Source of the DNA: an uncultured Actinomycetes bacterium | GTDB lineage: Bacteria > Actinomycetota > Acidimicrobiia > Acidimicrobiales > Ilumatobacteraceae | NCBI GenBank assembly: GCA_937927625.1 | Contig: CALBSD010000097.1 | Coordinates: 1-64,000 of the forward strand | Length of the DNA: 64,000 nt | Direction: 5' to 3' | Shown: positions 36,943 to 46,102 of the stretch, piece by piece | Layout: the number at the start of each line of letters is the position of its first letter | Numbering within the stretch: position 1 is the first letter of the stretch | The notes under the pieces: model-generated | Told to the model about the DNA's origin: nothing | Seen by the model: only the letters and a program-made list of their open reading frames with translations | Databases searched by the model: none | Program-made: the position numbers and the translations under genes

Positions 36943-37542
36943 TTACGGAAGAGTTGTGGTGGCGGCGATGCCGTTCGGCCCGCCTTCAGCACCAGCAAGT
37001 GGCTTGTTCGAAAGATCTGTTCCCAACAAGATGAGAACACATGCTTCGCCAAGGCTTCCGTCTGCCAACGGAACAGGGTTTGGCATTGGACCGACGTCCA
37101 CATTTCCACCAAGAACAGCAGCAACATTTTGCGCATTGGCTTCGCAACCCACCGTGTAATACACACCGGTCTTCAGACGCTTTGCAGTACCTGGTGCCAC
37201 GTTCTTTGCTTCAGGTACGACGTAGCCGAGTACCTGCAAGCGGTCGGTCATATCACCAGCACTGCCGGCGATGCCCGATGCGTTCGCCACCTGAATCTTG
37301 AATCCCATGATGTTGAAAGGAGCAGTGGTGGACGAAGCCTTGGGGTCGATAGTGCCGCCATCGGGAGTCGTGGCCACCGGAGCCTTGGTACCTGGGTTAT
37401 CACTGGTACCGCCATCGGCGCGGACATCACGAAGAATGAGGAATCCGAGGAGCAGAGCGACCACAGCAACAGCTGCGCCGAGGCTGCCGTTCGAGGCTGT
37501 TGGAAGTGATGGGCGGGATCCGCGAGGGCGTTGCTGGCTCAT
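36943..37542 (-). CDS. LytR C-terminal domain protein
   Basis: About 199 residues from ATG 37542, with GGAGG upstream. A short cytoplasmic N-terminus precedes one membrane segment (AAVAVVALLLGFLIL, near residues 25-42), then a Pro/Thr/Asp-rich linker and a LytR_C domain: IQVANASGIAGSAGDMTDRL, LGYVVPEAKN and GVYYTVGCEANAQNVAAVL. LytR_C domains occur in cell-envelope proteins; here the catalytic LCP domain is absent, so it may be a stand-alone partner. tRNA-Thr follows on the same strand. Confidence 0.9.
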   Translation of the reverse strand: MSQQRPRGSRPSLPTASNGSLGAAVAVVALLLGFLILRDVRADGGTSDNPGTKAPVATTPDGGTIDPKASSTTAPFNIMGFKIQVANASGIAGSAGDMTDRLQVLGYVVPEAKNVAPGTAKRLKTGVYYTVGCEANAQNVAAVLGGNVDVGPMPNPVPLADGSLGEACVLILLGTDLSNKPLAGAEGGPNGIAATTTLP

Positions 37543-37641
37543 AAGAAATGGTCCTCCGTATTGGAAAAGGAGATGGCACCACCGTAGTGGGCAGGTGTGC
37601 GGGGCGTGTGCCACCCCGAAAACCCTTGAATATCAAGCAAA

Positions 37642-37716
37642 TGGAGCCGGGTGTGGGGGTTGAACCCACGGCCTACGCATTACAAGTGCGTTGCTCTACC
37701 ACTGAGCTAACCCGGC
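37642..37716 (-). tRNA. tRNA-Thr (TGT)
   Basis: The minus strand folds into a cloverleaf with a perfect seven-pair acceptor stem (GCCGGGT with ACCCGGC). The anticodon loop is CTTGTAA, anticodon TGT for Thr. The CCA end is encoded (plus-strand tgg at 37642-37644). Confidence 0.96.
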
Positions 37717-37729
37717 GAGGACTCTCAGC

Positions 37730-38797
37730 CTAGGCGCGTCCCGCCATTCGCACACGGGTGACTTCATAAGTTGCCAGCGCGGCGGCGGCCGAGACGTTGA
37801 GAGAGGAGACCTGCCCCAGCATCGGGATGCCCACGATGGTGTCGCAGCGGTCCTTCACAAGGCGGGACAAGCCCGTGCCTTCTGAACCCAGAACGATGCA
37901 GATGCCATCGTTGGCCAACTTGCCGATGTCGAACAAGGTCTCGGTGCTGGAGTCGTCGAGACCGACCACCCAGATGCCCTTGTCCTTCATCTGCTGGATA
38001 GCGGTGGGAAGGCCCGACACGAGGGTCATCGGCACGTGCTCGACAGCGCCAGCGGCGGACTTTGCCACGGTGGGCGTGACATGCACAGCGCGGTGCTTTG
38101 GCAATACGACACCGGTGACTCCGGCGCCATCACAGCAACGCAAGAGCGCGCCAAGGTTGCCCGGATCAGTCACGCCATCGACAGCCACCAAGAACGGTGC
38201 AACGCCGTTGTGCGTCTTCAACATGTCTGCGAACGATGCTTCTTCTAATTGAGCAGCAAACGCGATGATGCCTTGCGGTGCTTCGCTTCGTGCAGTGTCT
38301 TCCAACGTGCGACGAGCAACTTCAAGAATTGGTACGCGATGTGCATGTGCAATTTGTTCGATGTCATCAAGGATTGGTGCTGCATCAATGTCAGATGCCA
38401 TCCAGATTTCGCGAATCTTTCGCTTCTGACCAATCAACAATTCACGAACAGCCTGACGACCTTCGATTTGTTCGCCACCAAGACCCTTTGCAACGGGTGC
38501 GTTGCGACGTGGTGCTTCACCGCGTCGACCACCAGGAAGTGGTGCAGAGCGACGAGCCTTTGGACGAGGTGCATCATCACGTGAGAACGATGCCGCACTG
38601 CGTGATGCACCACCGGCACCTGCGCCCTTGCTGCGCGAAACAACACCACGTGATGCTGCGGCACCACTTCGAGGTGATGCAGCCTTTGGTGCGGCCTTAC
38701 TTCCGGCGCGGCTATTTGTGTTGCGTCCACCTGCAGGGCGACCTGGAGGCCCCAAGTTGACCTTTGCTTTGGGCTTGCTCGATTTGCGTGCGGCCAT
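37730..38797 (-). CDS. rlmB: 23S rRNA (guanosine-2'-O)-methyltransferase RlmB-like
   Basis: About 355 residues from ATG 38797. The first ~100 residues are basic, Ala/Arg/Ser-rich and unstructured; an RNA-binding L30e-like domain (EGRQAVRELLIGQKRKIREI) and the SPOUT (TrmH) catalytic domain follow. The catalytic domain shows VDGVTDPGNLGALLRCCDG and GTGLSRLVKDRCDTIVGIPM, then GQVSSLNVSAAAALATYEV. It methylates the ribose of a 23S rRNA guanosine. It follows ispF by two bases in an ispD-ispF-rlmB operon. Confidence 0.93.
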   Translation of the reverse strand: MAARKSSKPKAKVNLGPPGRPAGGRNTNSRAGSKAAPKAASPRSGAAASRGVVSRSKGAGAGGASRSAASFSRDDAPRPKARRSAPLPGGRRGEAPRRNAPVAKGLGGEQIEGRQAVRELLIGQKRKIREIWMASDIDAAPILDDIEQIAHAHRVPILEVARRTLEDTARSEAPQGIIAFAAQLEEASFADMLKTHNGVAPFLVAVDGVTDPGNLGALLRCCDGAGVTGVVLPKHRAVHVTPTVAKSAAGAVEHVPMTLVSGLPTAIQQMKDKGIWVVGLDDSSTETLFDIGKLANDGICIVLGSEGTGLSRLVKDRCDTIVGIPMLGQVSSLNVSAAAALATYEVTRVRMAGRA

Positions 38798-38799
38798 GA

Positions 38800-39288
38800 C
38801 TATGACTCCTTGATGATGACGGCTGATGCGAAGCAAGCGATTCCTTCGCTGCGTCCGATTGCCCCGAGACCTTCAGCGCGTCGTCCCTTGACAGAGACAG
38901 GTGCACCAGCGGCTTCGGAAAGCAGGCTCACCATTGTGTCGCGAGATGGAGCAATTCGTGGCGATTCGCACACAACACTGCAGTCAACATTGCCAATTCT
39001 CCAGCCCTGGGCGGTCACTTTGGCTGCCACATCGCGCAAAATGGCCAATGAGTCGGCCCCCTTCCACGCAGGGTCGGTATCTGGATAGTGCTGGCCAATG
39101 TCGCCAAGACCCGCAGCCCCCAGCAATGCATCGGCTGCGGCATGCGCAATCACGTCGGCATCGCTATGCCCGATCAGCACTGGCTCACCGGGAAACTGCA
39201 CGCCACCGAGGATGAGCACACGGCCTTCGATTGGTGCATCAGCAAACTTGTGAATATCGAAACCTTGTCCGACACGAACATCAATCAT
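38800..39288 (-). CDS. ispF: 2-C-methyl-D-erythritol 2,4-cyclodiphosphate synthase
   Basis: A 162-residue MEP-pathway enzyme for isoprenoids. It has GQGFDIHKFAD (zinc Asp and His), GHSDADVIAHAAADALLGAA (zinc His and the catalytic segment), GDIGQHYPDTDPAWKGADS and the C-terminal VKGRRAEGLGAIGRSEGIAC. The start shares one base with the ispD stop. Confidence 0.96.
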   Translation of the reverse strand: MIDVRVGQGFDIHKFADAPIEGRVLILGGVQFPGEPVLIGHSDADVIAHAAADALLGAAGLGDIGQHYPDTDPAWKGADSLAILRDVAAKVTAQGWRIGNVDCSVVCESPRIAPSRDTMVSLLSEAAGAPVSVKGRRAEGLGAIGRSEGIACFASAVIIKES

Positions 39289-39938
39289 CAGACTTCACCC
39301 CGCAACAAATGATTGGCATGAGCAACAGCCCATTCAAGATCCTCGCGTGTGGTGATCTTGCGATTCACCACTTCCCCATCGACAACGACGACTTCTCCGG
39401 CGATCTTCTCAACGAGAGTTGCATCGTCAGTTCCTTCACCACCATTTGCATGTGCTTTGCGAAGAGCTTCTGCACGGAACGCTTGAGGAGTCTGAATGGC
39501 TCGCAAAGTCTCCCGATGAAGTGTGCTGGTGACAACATTCGATGCATTGATCTGCTTGATGGTGTCAACAACAGGGATGCCTGGCACTGCGCCTGCTGCG
39601 CCATCGACAATGGCAGAAATAACGTGTTGGTAGACCGCCGGACTAGCGAAGGGTCGCGCAGCGTCGTGCACCAAAACAATGGTGGCGTCTGCAGGGACGG
39701 CTGCAAGGCCTCTCCGCACTGATTCACTGCGCGTCTTGCCGCCTTCCACTTGGTTCTCACCATCGGCTTGACCCTCTGGCAACACAGTGATGACACCAAC
39801 AGAATGTTTGAGGGCCTCTTCAACAGCCCAGTCGACGATTTTCTTCCCGCCAAGGAGCTCAAATTGTTTCGCACTCCCGAAGCGAAGGCCCGAACCTGCC
39901 GCAACGACGATTGTCCACACAGTTTCATTTTCAGCCAT
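39288..39938 (-). CDS. ispD: 2-C-methyl-D-erythritol 4-phosphate cytidylyltransferase
   Basis: A 216-residue enzyme transferring CMP to MEP in the isoprenoid pathway. Motifs are VVAAGSGLRFGSAKQFELLG, GGKTRSESVRRGL, VLVHDAARPF and PVVDTIKQ, then IQTPQAFRAEALRKAH and DDATLVEK. It heads the ispD-ispF-rlmB operon. The inverted repeat at 39938-39959 touches its start codon. Confidence 0.95.
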   Translation of the reverse strand: MAENETVWTIVVAAGSGLRFGSAKQFELLGGKKIVDWAVEEALKHSVGVITVLPEGQADGENQVEGGKTRSESVRRGLAAVPADATIVLVHDAARPFASPAVYQHVISAIVDGAAGAVPGIPVVDTIKQINASNVVTSTLHRETLRAIQTPQAFRAEALRKAHANGGEGTDDATLVEKIAGEVVVVDGEVVNRKITTREDLEWAVAHANHLLRGEV

Positions 39939-39959
39939 GACCGAAGGGTAGTACGGTCA
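39938..39959. promoter_or_regulatory. Inverted repeat between ispD and the Crp-type gene
   Basis: Six-base arms TGACCG and CGGTCA with a 10-base spacer give a 22-bp symmetric site, the length of a CRP-family operator. The half-sites differ from the classical TGTGA. It lies in the 29-base gap between two divergent starts and touches the ispD start codon, so binding would affect both genes. Confidence 0.45.
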
Positions 39960-39967
39960 GAATTGCT

Positions 39968-40633
39968 ATGGCACACGAACAAGTTCTCGCAGATACCGAA
40001 TTCTTCGCAGAGGCACCTCTCGAATTACTCGCCCCCATTGCCGCTGCAGGCAAAGTACGCGAACTTGTTCGCGGTGACGTCCTCTTTGAAGTGGGCGATG
40101 AGCCCGACAGTATTTATGTCGTTCTTTCTGGTCGTATTGCAATTGCAATCGGCAACCGTCCGTTTGATCATCGCGAGAGTGTGATTGCACTCATGGATGA
40201 AGGCGACTTGTTCGGCGACATGGGAATGCTCGACAAGAGCCCACGCTCCGCAGGCGCACGAGCACTTGAAACATCATCTGTTCTTGAAATTCCGTACGCA
40301 GCAGTAATCGAACAACTCGACAAGTCATCTGCACTTTTGTGGAATGTGATTCGCATGCTCAGCCGTCGCCTTCGCGCGATGGACCAGGCACTTGCAGACA
40401 GCGTGTTCCTCGATGTCACAGGTCGTACTGCAAAGCGCCTTCTTGAATTGTCCGCAGGCAAGGATGAATTCACATTGCCTGTGACTCAAGAAGAACTCGC
40501 CGGCATGGTGGGCGCTTCACGTGAGCGCGTGAACAAGGCAATCGCAAGCTTCATCAAGCTTCATTGGCTTGTGCAGAGCGATCGCACGTACCACATCATT
40601 GATCGTGCAAAGTTGGAACAACGCGCTATTTAG
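39968..40633 (+). CDS. Crp/Fnr family transcriptional regulator
   Basis: A 221-residue regulator. The cyclic-nucleotide-binding-type beta barrel (residues ~10-125) has GDVLFEVGDEPDSIYVVLSG and LFGDMGMLDKSPRSAGARAL, the latter resembling the phosphate-binding cassette. A long dimer helix follows, then the C-terminal winged HTH with PVTQEELAGMVGASRERVNK. The effector could be cAMP or another small molecule. It is divergent from ispD, which it might regulate. Confidence 0.93.
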   Translation: MAHEQVLADTEFFAEAPLELLAPIAAAGKVRELVRGDVLFEVGDEPDSIYVVLSGRIAIAIGNRPFDHRESVIALMDEGDLFGDMGMLDKSPRSAGARALETSSVLEIPYAAVIEQLDKSSALLWNVIRMLSRRLRAMDQALADSVFLDVTGRTAKRLLELSAGKDEFTLPVTQEELAGMVGASRERVNKAIASFIKLHWLVQSDRTYHIIDRAKLEQRAI

Positions 40634-40669
40634 CCCGTAGACATTGCGTTTTTGCAATGTCTGTTTCAG

Positions 40670-41332
40670 TCAACTCAGTGCGCTGAGCAACCACGCTTTC
40701 GTCTTCGCGTACGCATCGTCAGCATCTTCTTTTCGGTACGAAGGCCGAGATACATCATGTGCAAATGCATGATTCGCTTCTGGGTAGAACGCAATTTGTG
40801 CACCCGTCGCTCGCAGTTGTGCAATATCTGCTTCTGGTGTGTACGGATCTTCACCGCCAAGAATTGCAAGCACGTTGTCGGCGTATCCGTTGATGAGACA
40901 TGCAAGTGGTTCTGCATGTCCTGGGCCCTTCCATGCTGGCGGCATCACAATCATTCCGTAGAACGACGCAATGCGAACGAAGCGTTCGTTGATAGCCGAC
41001 TTAAAGCAATACATGCCACCCATGCAGTATCCGATGAGTCCAGTTGTTTCTGTGCCGAGCGCATCGGCACCTTCTAAAAGGTCGCGCAAATTTTCGTCGT
41101 CGTTCAGTTCAGGCATCACTGCAACACGACTTTCGATGGTGGCATCAACGTCTTTGCCAGGGAATGGCTCCACTGCAATGACCGACATTTCCCATTCACG
41201 TGAAAGACGTTCCACCATTTCGTCATATAACGGCCGCAGTCCAAAAATGTCCGGCGCGATGACAAGGCCCATCTTCGGATTCGGGTGTTTCACCATGATC
41301 GCTTCGGTTCCGGAGGGCAATGTGATGCGCAT
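40670..41332 (-). CDS. Dienelactone hydrolase family protein
   Basis: About 220 residues from ATG 41332; the open frame to 41434 overlaps the divergent gene and is not used. It is an alpha/beta hydrolase of the DLH type with GLVIAPDIFGLRPLYDEM, the nucleophile elbow GLIGYCMGGMYCF (Cys as nucleophile), an Asp in ILGGEDPYTP and the catalytic His in YPEANHAFAHD. It hydrolyses lactones or esters from ring degradation. It is convergent with the Crp-type gene. Confidence 0.92.
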   Translation of the reverse strand: MRITLPSGTEAIMVKHPNPKMGLVIAPDIFGLRPLYDEMVERLSREWEMSVIAVEPFPGKDVDATIESRVAVMPELNDDENLRDLLEGADALGTETTGLIGYCMGGMYCFKSAINERFVRIASFYGMIVMPPAWKGPGHAEPLACLINGYADNVLAILGGEDPYTPEADIAQLRATGAQIAFYPEANHAFAHDVSRPSYRKEDADDAYAKTKAWLLSALS

Positions 41333-41416
41333 CTGGCAAGTATTGCCCAGCGGTGAGACCCTGGGTGAGACCTCGGAGCCCCTTGTAGGTAAAGGGTTCT
41401 CCGCACTGTGCCGGCC

Positions 41417-42214
41417 ATGGCACACACACCACATTCCATTGAATTATCCGCCTCAACTCCCACCCCCACGCCCCCTGGCGACAATCTGGTGTGGACAACC
41501 GTGGGCTCGGGACCCAGCCGTCAGATTGTGGACGAATGGGCCCGCTACTCACGCCGTCCTGCCGTTCTGCGCCATGTGAATGCCTGGGCCTTCATGCCAC
41601 GCCGTGTGGAGCATCTCGACGAGGTTCTCGAGTTATCTGGCTTTGGTCGCGCAATTGATGATGTCGAAGGAGATCAGTTTCTGTGGCACCTGGTGCGCGA
41701 AGCGGAACACGATGACATCGCAGCGCGCATTGTTCTTCATCGCATGATGCCTTCCATCATGAACATGGCTCGCCGGCGTGGACCTGTCGTTCATGGCGGA
41801 ATCGAAATGGCAATGAACGATGCCATCGGAACTGCGTGGATGATCATCCGCACATTCCCCCATGACCGACGCCCACGAAAGATTGCGGCAAACATTGCGC
41901 GCGATACGGAAAACTATGCCTTTGTGCGACCACACCGCCTTCGTCGCGTGCAAGAAATGCAAATTGGCGATGAAATGTTGCGCGATGTATTCGAGTATCG
42001 CTACTCACCCGACACTGGAAACAGTTTTGATGATGTGATGGCAGAAGCACAAGAGAATGGCGTACGTGCGCATCACATTGAATTGCTACAACGACTCGCG
42101 AGTGGCGAGCACAGTCGCAAAATTGCAGAAGAGACTGGTATTTCGCCACGTACGGTGCGTCAGCATCGCAAGGATGCAGTGGAAGAGGTGCGTCGAGTGT
42201 TGCTAAAGAACTAG
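41417..42214 (+). CDS. Orphan HTH regulator, sigma-like
   Basis: About 265 residues from ATG 41417 (an earlier Met at 41408 is possible). The N-terminus is Pro/Thr-rich. The middle has a sigma-region-like helical stretch (ARIVLHRMMPSIMNMARRRG and GTAWMIIRTFP). The C-terminus is a LuxR/sigma-4-type HTH: HIELLQRLASGEHSRKIAEE then TGISPRTVRQHRKDAVEEV. No sensor domain is seen, so it may be an alternative sigma-like or DNA-binding regulator of unknown targets. It is convergent with copA, six bases away. Confidence 0.68.
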   Translation: MAHTPHSIELSASTPTPTPPGDNLVWTTVGSGPSRQIVDEWARYSRRPAVLRHVNAWAFMPRRVEHLDEVLELSGFGRAIDDVEGDQFLWHLVREAEHDDIAARIVLHRMMPSIMNMARRRGPVVHGGIEMAMNDAIGTAWMIIRTFPHDRRPRKIAANIARDTENYAFVRPHRLRRVQEMQIGDEMLRDVFEYRYSPDTGNSFDDVMAEAQENGVRAHHIELLQRLASGEHSRKIAEETGISPRTVRQHRKDAVEEVRRVLLKN

Positions 42215-42220
42215 TTCGGT

Positions 42221-44467
42221 TTAGCGTGCAAGTTTGACGCGACGTAGACGCAAACTATTCGTCACCACGAAGACAGACGACGAAGCCATGGCTAGACCAG
42301 CCCACATGGGGTTCATACGTCCCGTGGCAGCAAGCGGAATTGCAGCAACGTTGTAGGCGAAAGCCCAGAACACATTGGTACGAATCGTGCGCAGCGTTGC
42401 ACGCGACAAACGGATTGCATCGGGCACGGAACGTAGATCGCCATTGACGATAGTGAGGTCACTTGCCTGCATCGCAACATCGGTGCCACCACCCATTGCA
42501 ATTCCGACATCGGCTTGTGTAAGGGCTGCGGCATCATTCACGCCATCGCCCACCATGGCAACGGCGTATCCACGGTCTTGCAAGTCCTTCACCACAGCAA
42601 CCTTGTCGGCGGGCATCACGCCTGCATATAAGTGGTGTTCGTCGATATCGATTCCAACAGAGATGGCAATGGCTTCTGCCGTTGCTTTGTTGTCGCCAGT
42701 GAGGAGTACCGGTGCAAGACCCATCAGTTTGAGCGACGCAATTGCTTCGGCACTTGTGGGTTTGGGTTGGTCCGCCACACACAGAACTGCATTCGCGCGA
42801 CCATCCCAGCTGGCAAGAACAGCAGTGTGACCTTCTGCACGTGCTGAAGCCAATGCATCCTTTAATGATGCAGGAATGATGACGAGACGATTCGTGAACA
42901 TCTCTTCACGACCGACCAATACGATGACGCCACCAATCCGACCTGCAGCCCCAACACCTGGCATTGATTCGAACTCATCAAGTTTTGGAAGCTCTCCGAG
43001 TTCTGCTTCTGCCGCAGAGACGATTGCGCGGGCAATCGGGTGCTCGCTTCCCTTTTCGATTGCTGCCGCGTAACGCAATGCAGATTCACGAGTGACACCT
43101 TCGGCACACACGATGTTCGCAAGCGTCATCTCGCCGGTTGTGACGGTGCCTGTCTTATCGAGCACCACAGTGTCAATACGACGAGTGCTCTGGAGAACAT
43201 CAATGCCCTTGATGACGATGCCCATCTGCGCTGCACGACCACTGCCCACCATCAGTGCTGTTGGCGTTGCGAGACCCAATGCACAGGGGCAGGCGATGAT
43301 GAGTACAGCGACAGCGGCGGTGAATGCTTTCTGCACATCGCCGTCAATAACCAACCAAGCGGCCAATGTGCAGGCGCTGATCGCGAAAACGACAGGGACA
43401 AAAATTGATGCCACTTTGTCGGCCACTTTTTGCACTGGCGCCTTCGTAGCTTGTGCTTCGCGCACCAATTTGGCCATACGAGCAAAGGTGGTTTCGCCGC
43501 CAACGCGTGTTGCCTTCACCAACAATCGGCCGTTCATGTTCACGGTGGCAGAGGTGACATTGTCACCAACTGTGACGTCAACCGGAACACTCTCGCCAGT
43601 GATCATGCTGGCATCAACACTGGAAGAACCTTCTTCTACGACACCGTCTGCTGCGATCTTTTCGCCTGGACGCACTACCAAGATGTCGCCTTCACGCACC
43701 ACCGAGGCAGGGATAGAAACCTCTTCACCGTTGCGCAACACAGTGGCGTACTTTGCACCCATTGCCAAGAGCGAACGCAACGCATCGCCTGCGGAATTCT
43801 TCGCACGCATCTCGAGATAGCGACCTAACAAGATGAATGCAGTCACAGTTGCGCCGACTTCGAAGTACACGTGCGTTGTGCCCTTGTGGGTCATCGACAC
43901 TCCATCGTGGACCATTGTTGAATCAAGTGCATTGCCCCAGATAAGAGCCCACACACTCCACAAAGTTGCGGCGATCACACCAACAGAAATCAGAGTGTCC
44001 ATTGTTGTGGTGCCATGGCGAGCGTTCTTTAGTGCCGTCTTATGGAATGGCCATGCACCCCACGTTGCGACGGGAAGCGAAAAAGCCATCGCCCACCATT
44101 GCCATCCGCTGAACTGCCATGGCATCACCATGCTGAGAACAACAACGGGGGCAGACATCACTGCTGAGAAGATCAAGCGAATGCGCGCCTGGCGCAGACG
44201 TGCTTCAAGGTCGTCGTCATAGGGGTTGTCGTCGACAACACGCGCGCCATATCCAGCATCTACGACGGCCTGAATCAATGTGGCCGGTTCAACTGAGGCG
44301 CCATCGAAAGCCACCATCGCGGATTCGGTTGCGTAGTTCACGGCGGCTTCAACGCCATCGATGCCATTGAGCTTCTTCTCAATGCGAGCAGCACATGCCG
44401 CACATGTCATGCCTTGTACAGCAAGCTCAACTTCGACAATGGATTCGGGGGGAACCACAACGCTCAT
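42221..44467 (-). CDS. copA: Copper-translocating P-type ATPase
   Basis: A 748-residue P1B-type ATPase that exports Cu(I). It has an N-terminal HMA domain ([15 protein letters not shown]), the metal-site [15 protein letters not shown] in TM6, the phosphorylation DKTGTVTTG and a TGE-type actuator loop (MITGESVPV). HPIARAI and [11 protein letters not shown] complete the nucleotide and phosphorylation domains. The TM7-8 FAYNVAAIP and MASSSV residues fit the copper subclass. No CsoR regulator or CopZ is adjacent. Confidence 0.96.
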   Translation of the reverse strand: MSVVVPPESIVEVELAVQGMTCAACAARIEKKLNGIDGVEAAVNYATESAMVAFDGASVEPATLIQAVVDAGYGARVVDDNPYDDDLEARLRQARIRLIFSAVMSAPVVVLSMVMPWQFSGWQWWAMAFSLPVATWGAWPFHKTALKNARHGTTTMDTLISVGVIAATLWSVWALIWGNALDSTMVHDGVSMTHKGTTHVYFEVGATVTAFILLGRYLEMRAKNSAGDALRSLLAMGAKYATVLRNGEEVSIPASVVREGDILVVRPGEKIAADGVVEEGSSSVDASMITGESVPVDVTVGDNVTSATVNMNGRLLVKATRVGGETTFARMAKLVREAQATKAPVQKVADKVASIFVPVVFAISACTLAAWLVIDGDVQKAFTAAVAVLIIACPCALGLATPTALMVGSGRAAQMGIVIKGIDVLQSTRRIDTVVLDKTGTVTTGEMTLANIVCAEGVTRESALRYAAAIEKGSEHPIARAIVSAAEAELGELPKLDEFESMPGVGAAGRIGGVIVLVGREEMFTNRLVIIPASLKDALASARAEGHTAVLASWDGRANAVLCVADQPKPTSAEAIASLKLMGLAPVLLTGDNKATAEAIAISVGIDIDEHHLYAGVMPADKVAVVKDLQDRGYAVAMVGDGVNDAAALTQADVGIAMGGGTDVAMQASDLTIVNGDLRSVPDAIRLSRATLRTIRTNVFWAFAYNVAAIPLAATGRMNPMWAGLAMASSSVFVVTNSLRLRRVKLAR

Positions 44468-44473
44468 ATCTAA

Positions 44474-45244
44474 TTACCTACCACCAAAGTCGGGGTGACG
44501 CTTCTCAAGAAACGCAGCAATGCCCTCTTGTGCCACATCTGACACCACAGCGCTTGCCATCACGGCTGATGCAAACACATACGCATCTGCTTCATTCATA
44601 CCTACTTGTTGGTAGTACGCCTTCTTGCCCATCGCTTTGCTTTCACGCGAGCCACGACATGCACGTTCCAACAATGACTGAGTTGCGTTTTCCAGTTCCT
44701 CATCAGATGCAACCTCGTTGATGAAGCCCCACTCCAATGCGGTCTGCGCTGTGATGACATCACCGGTCATCGCCATCTCTAATGCGCGCTTCGGTGAAAG
44801 TGATCGTGCGACCGCAACGAGCGGCGTATGACAGAACAAGCCACCTTTGCCACCAGGAATCGCGAACCCTGCAGAAGATGCTGCAACAGCAAGATCACAT
44901 GTTGCGACTAATTGGCAACCAGCGGCAGTTGCCAATGCATGTACCCGCGCCACGATGGGCTGCGGGATGGAATGCATCATTTGCATCAAGTTTGAGCAGA
45001 CAGTAAAGAGGTGTAGTGCATCTGCTTCTGATGCGCCCTTCATTTCTCCAAAGTTGTGCCCGGCGGAAAACACGGGACCTTCGGCAGCAAGGATGACGCC
45101 GAGAGCATCAGACGACCCAATTTTTTCAAACACCTTGGTGAGTTCAACAAGAACATCCAGCGACAAGGCATTGCGCTTGGCCGGATTACACAACGTCACA
45201 GTGATGTAATCACCGTGACGTTGCGAACGAACTGAAGTTGTCAT
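44474..45244 (-). CDS. Enoyl-CoA hydratase/isomerase family protein
   Basis: About 256 residues from ATG 45244. The crotonase fold is indicated by ITVTLCNPAKRNALSLDVL, VILAAEGPVFSAGHNFGEM (oxyanion-hole region), ATAAGCQLVATCDLAVAA and GGLFCHTPLVAVARSL. The canonical pair of catalytic glutamates cannot be confirmed, so hydratase against isomerase is open. Six bases separate it from copA on the same strand. Confidence 0.92.
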   Translation of the reverse strand: MTTSVRSQRHGDYITVTLCNPAKRNALSLDVLVELTKVFEKIGSSDALGVILAAEGPVFSAGHNFGEMKGASEADALHLFTVCSNLMQMMHSIPQPIVARVHALATAAGCQLVATCDLAVAASSAGFAIPGGKGGLFCHTPLVAVARSLSPKRALEMAMTGDVITAQTALEWGFINEVASDEELENATQSLLERACRGSRESKAMGKKAYYQQVGMNEADAYVFASAVMASAVVSDVAQEGIAAFLEKRHPDFGGR

Positions 45245-45286
45245 GGCGTGCCTCCTGATCACTACACAGAGTACGCCAGCAAGGAA

Positions 45287-45362
45287 TGGTGCGCCCTCTG
45301 GGGCTCGAACCCAGGACCTGCGGATTAAAAGTCCGTTGCTCTACCGACTGAGCTAAAGGCGC
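45287..45362 (-). tRNA. tRNA-Lys (TTT)
   Basis: The minus strand folds as a cloverleaf with acceptor stem GCGCCTT/AGGGCGC (one G-U pair), anticodon loop CTTTTAA (anticodon TTT) and an encoded CCA (plus-strand tgg at 45287-45289). Confidence 0.96.
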
Positions 45363-45388
45363 CAATGCACCTATAAGGCTAGTTCGGA

Positions 45389-46021
45389 CTACCGCAAACC
45401 GAACACTCGACTGAAGCGCTTCAGTGCAGCTTTTGAACCATTTACAACCACATCGCCCCGCTCAATTGCCTTTTCCAGAGAGATGAACTCCTTGCGAATA
45501 CGGAACAACACCGCGGGAGATACTTCCAGCTTGAGAACAGTCGACTGATCTGTTTTCACGGTGCCCCGAGATGAGAGTGTGAACTCTTCATCCCCGCATT
45601 GCACCGAGTAGTTCTCCGAGATTCCCTCAGCAGCTTCTGGGTCGTAATACGCGACGAGACAGGTCTGCACGGCCGACCACGGACGGTTCGCCTTTTTGTC
45701 ATTCGGCGCATCGAGAAGTGGCATGCCAAATCGAGAAAGTGCACGCATCACAGGAAGCGTCTCTTTTCCACGTTCGGTGATCACATAACGCGGACGACTT
45801 TCACTTCCCTCCGCTGCGATCAAATCTTCGTCCATCAATGTACGAATACGGGCAGTGAGAACGCCTGGGGCAATTCCTGGAAGATTCGAGCGAATGTCAT
45901 TGAACCGCTCTTGACCGGCCATGACCTCGCGAAGTACCAAGAGTGTCCATCTGTCGCCCAGCACATCGAGTGCGCGTGCCACTGGGCAGTACTGCTCGTC
46001 GTATCGAACTGTGGCGGGCAT
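45389..46021 (-). CDS. HxlR family transcriptional regulator
   Basis: A 210-residue regulator. The HxlR winged HTH (residues ~10-100) shows CPVARALDVLGDRWTLLVLR then RFNDIRSNLPGIAPGVLTAR and RYVITERGKE. A C-terminal SCP2-like domain follows (residues ~115-200). It is divergent from the MFS gene at 46103, and the 17-bp inverted repeat at 46060-46076 in the shared promoter is its likely operator. Confidence 0.92.
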   Translation of the reverse strand: MPATVRYDEQYCPVARALDVLGDRWTLLVLREVMAGQERFNDIRSNLPGIAPGVLTARIRTLMDEDLIAAEGSESRPRYVITERGKETLPVMRALSRFGMPLLDAPNDKKANRPWSAVQTCLVAYYDPEAAEGISENYSVQCGDEEFTLSSRGTVKTDQSTVLKLEVSPAVLFRIRKEFISLEKAIERGDVVVNGSKAALKRFSRVFGLR

Positions 46022-46059
46022 GGAGTCTCCGTAATGTGCTGGCGGCTATCCACCAATAT

Positions 46060-46076
46060 AGTACTTTAAAAGTACT
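46060..46076. promoter_or_regulatory. HxlR operator candidate
   Basis: AGTACTTT - A - AAAGTACT is a perfect 8+1+8 inverted repeat in the divergent promoter region of the HxlR and MFS genes. It overlaps a TATAGT box (46057-46062) in the position of a -10 element for the MFS gene. The AGTACT-type symmetry and the location are typical of HxlR binding sites. Confidence 0.75.
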
Positions 46077-46102
46077 TACAGGGTTCAATGAAAGGACCTC
46101 TT

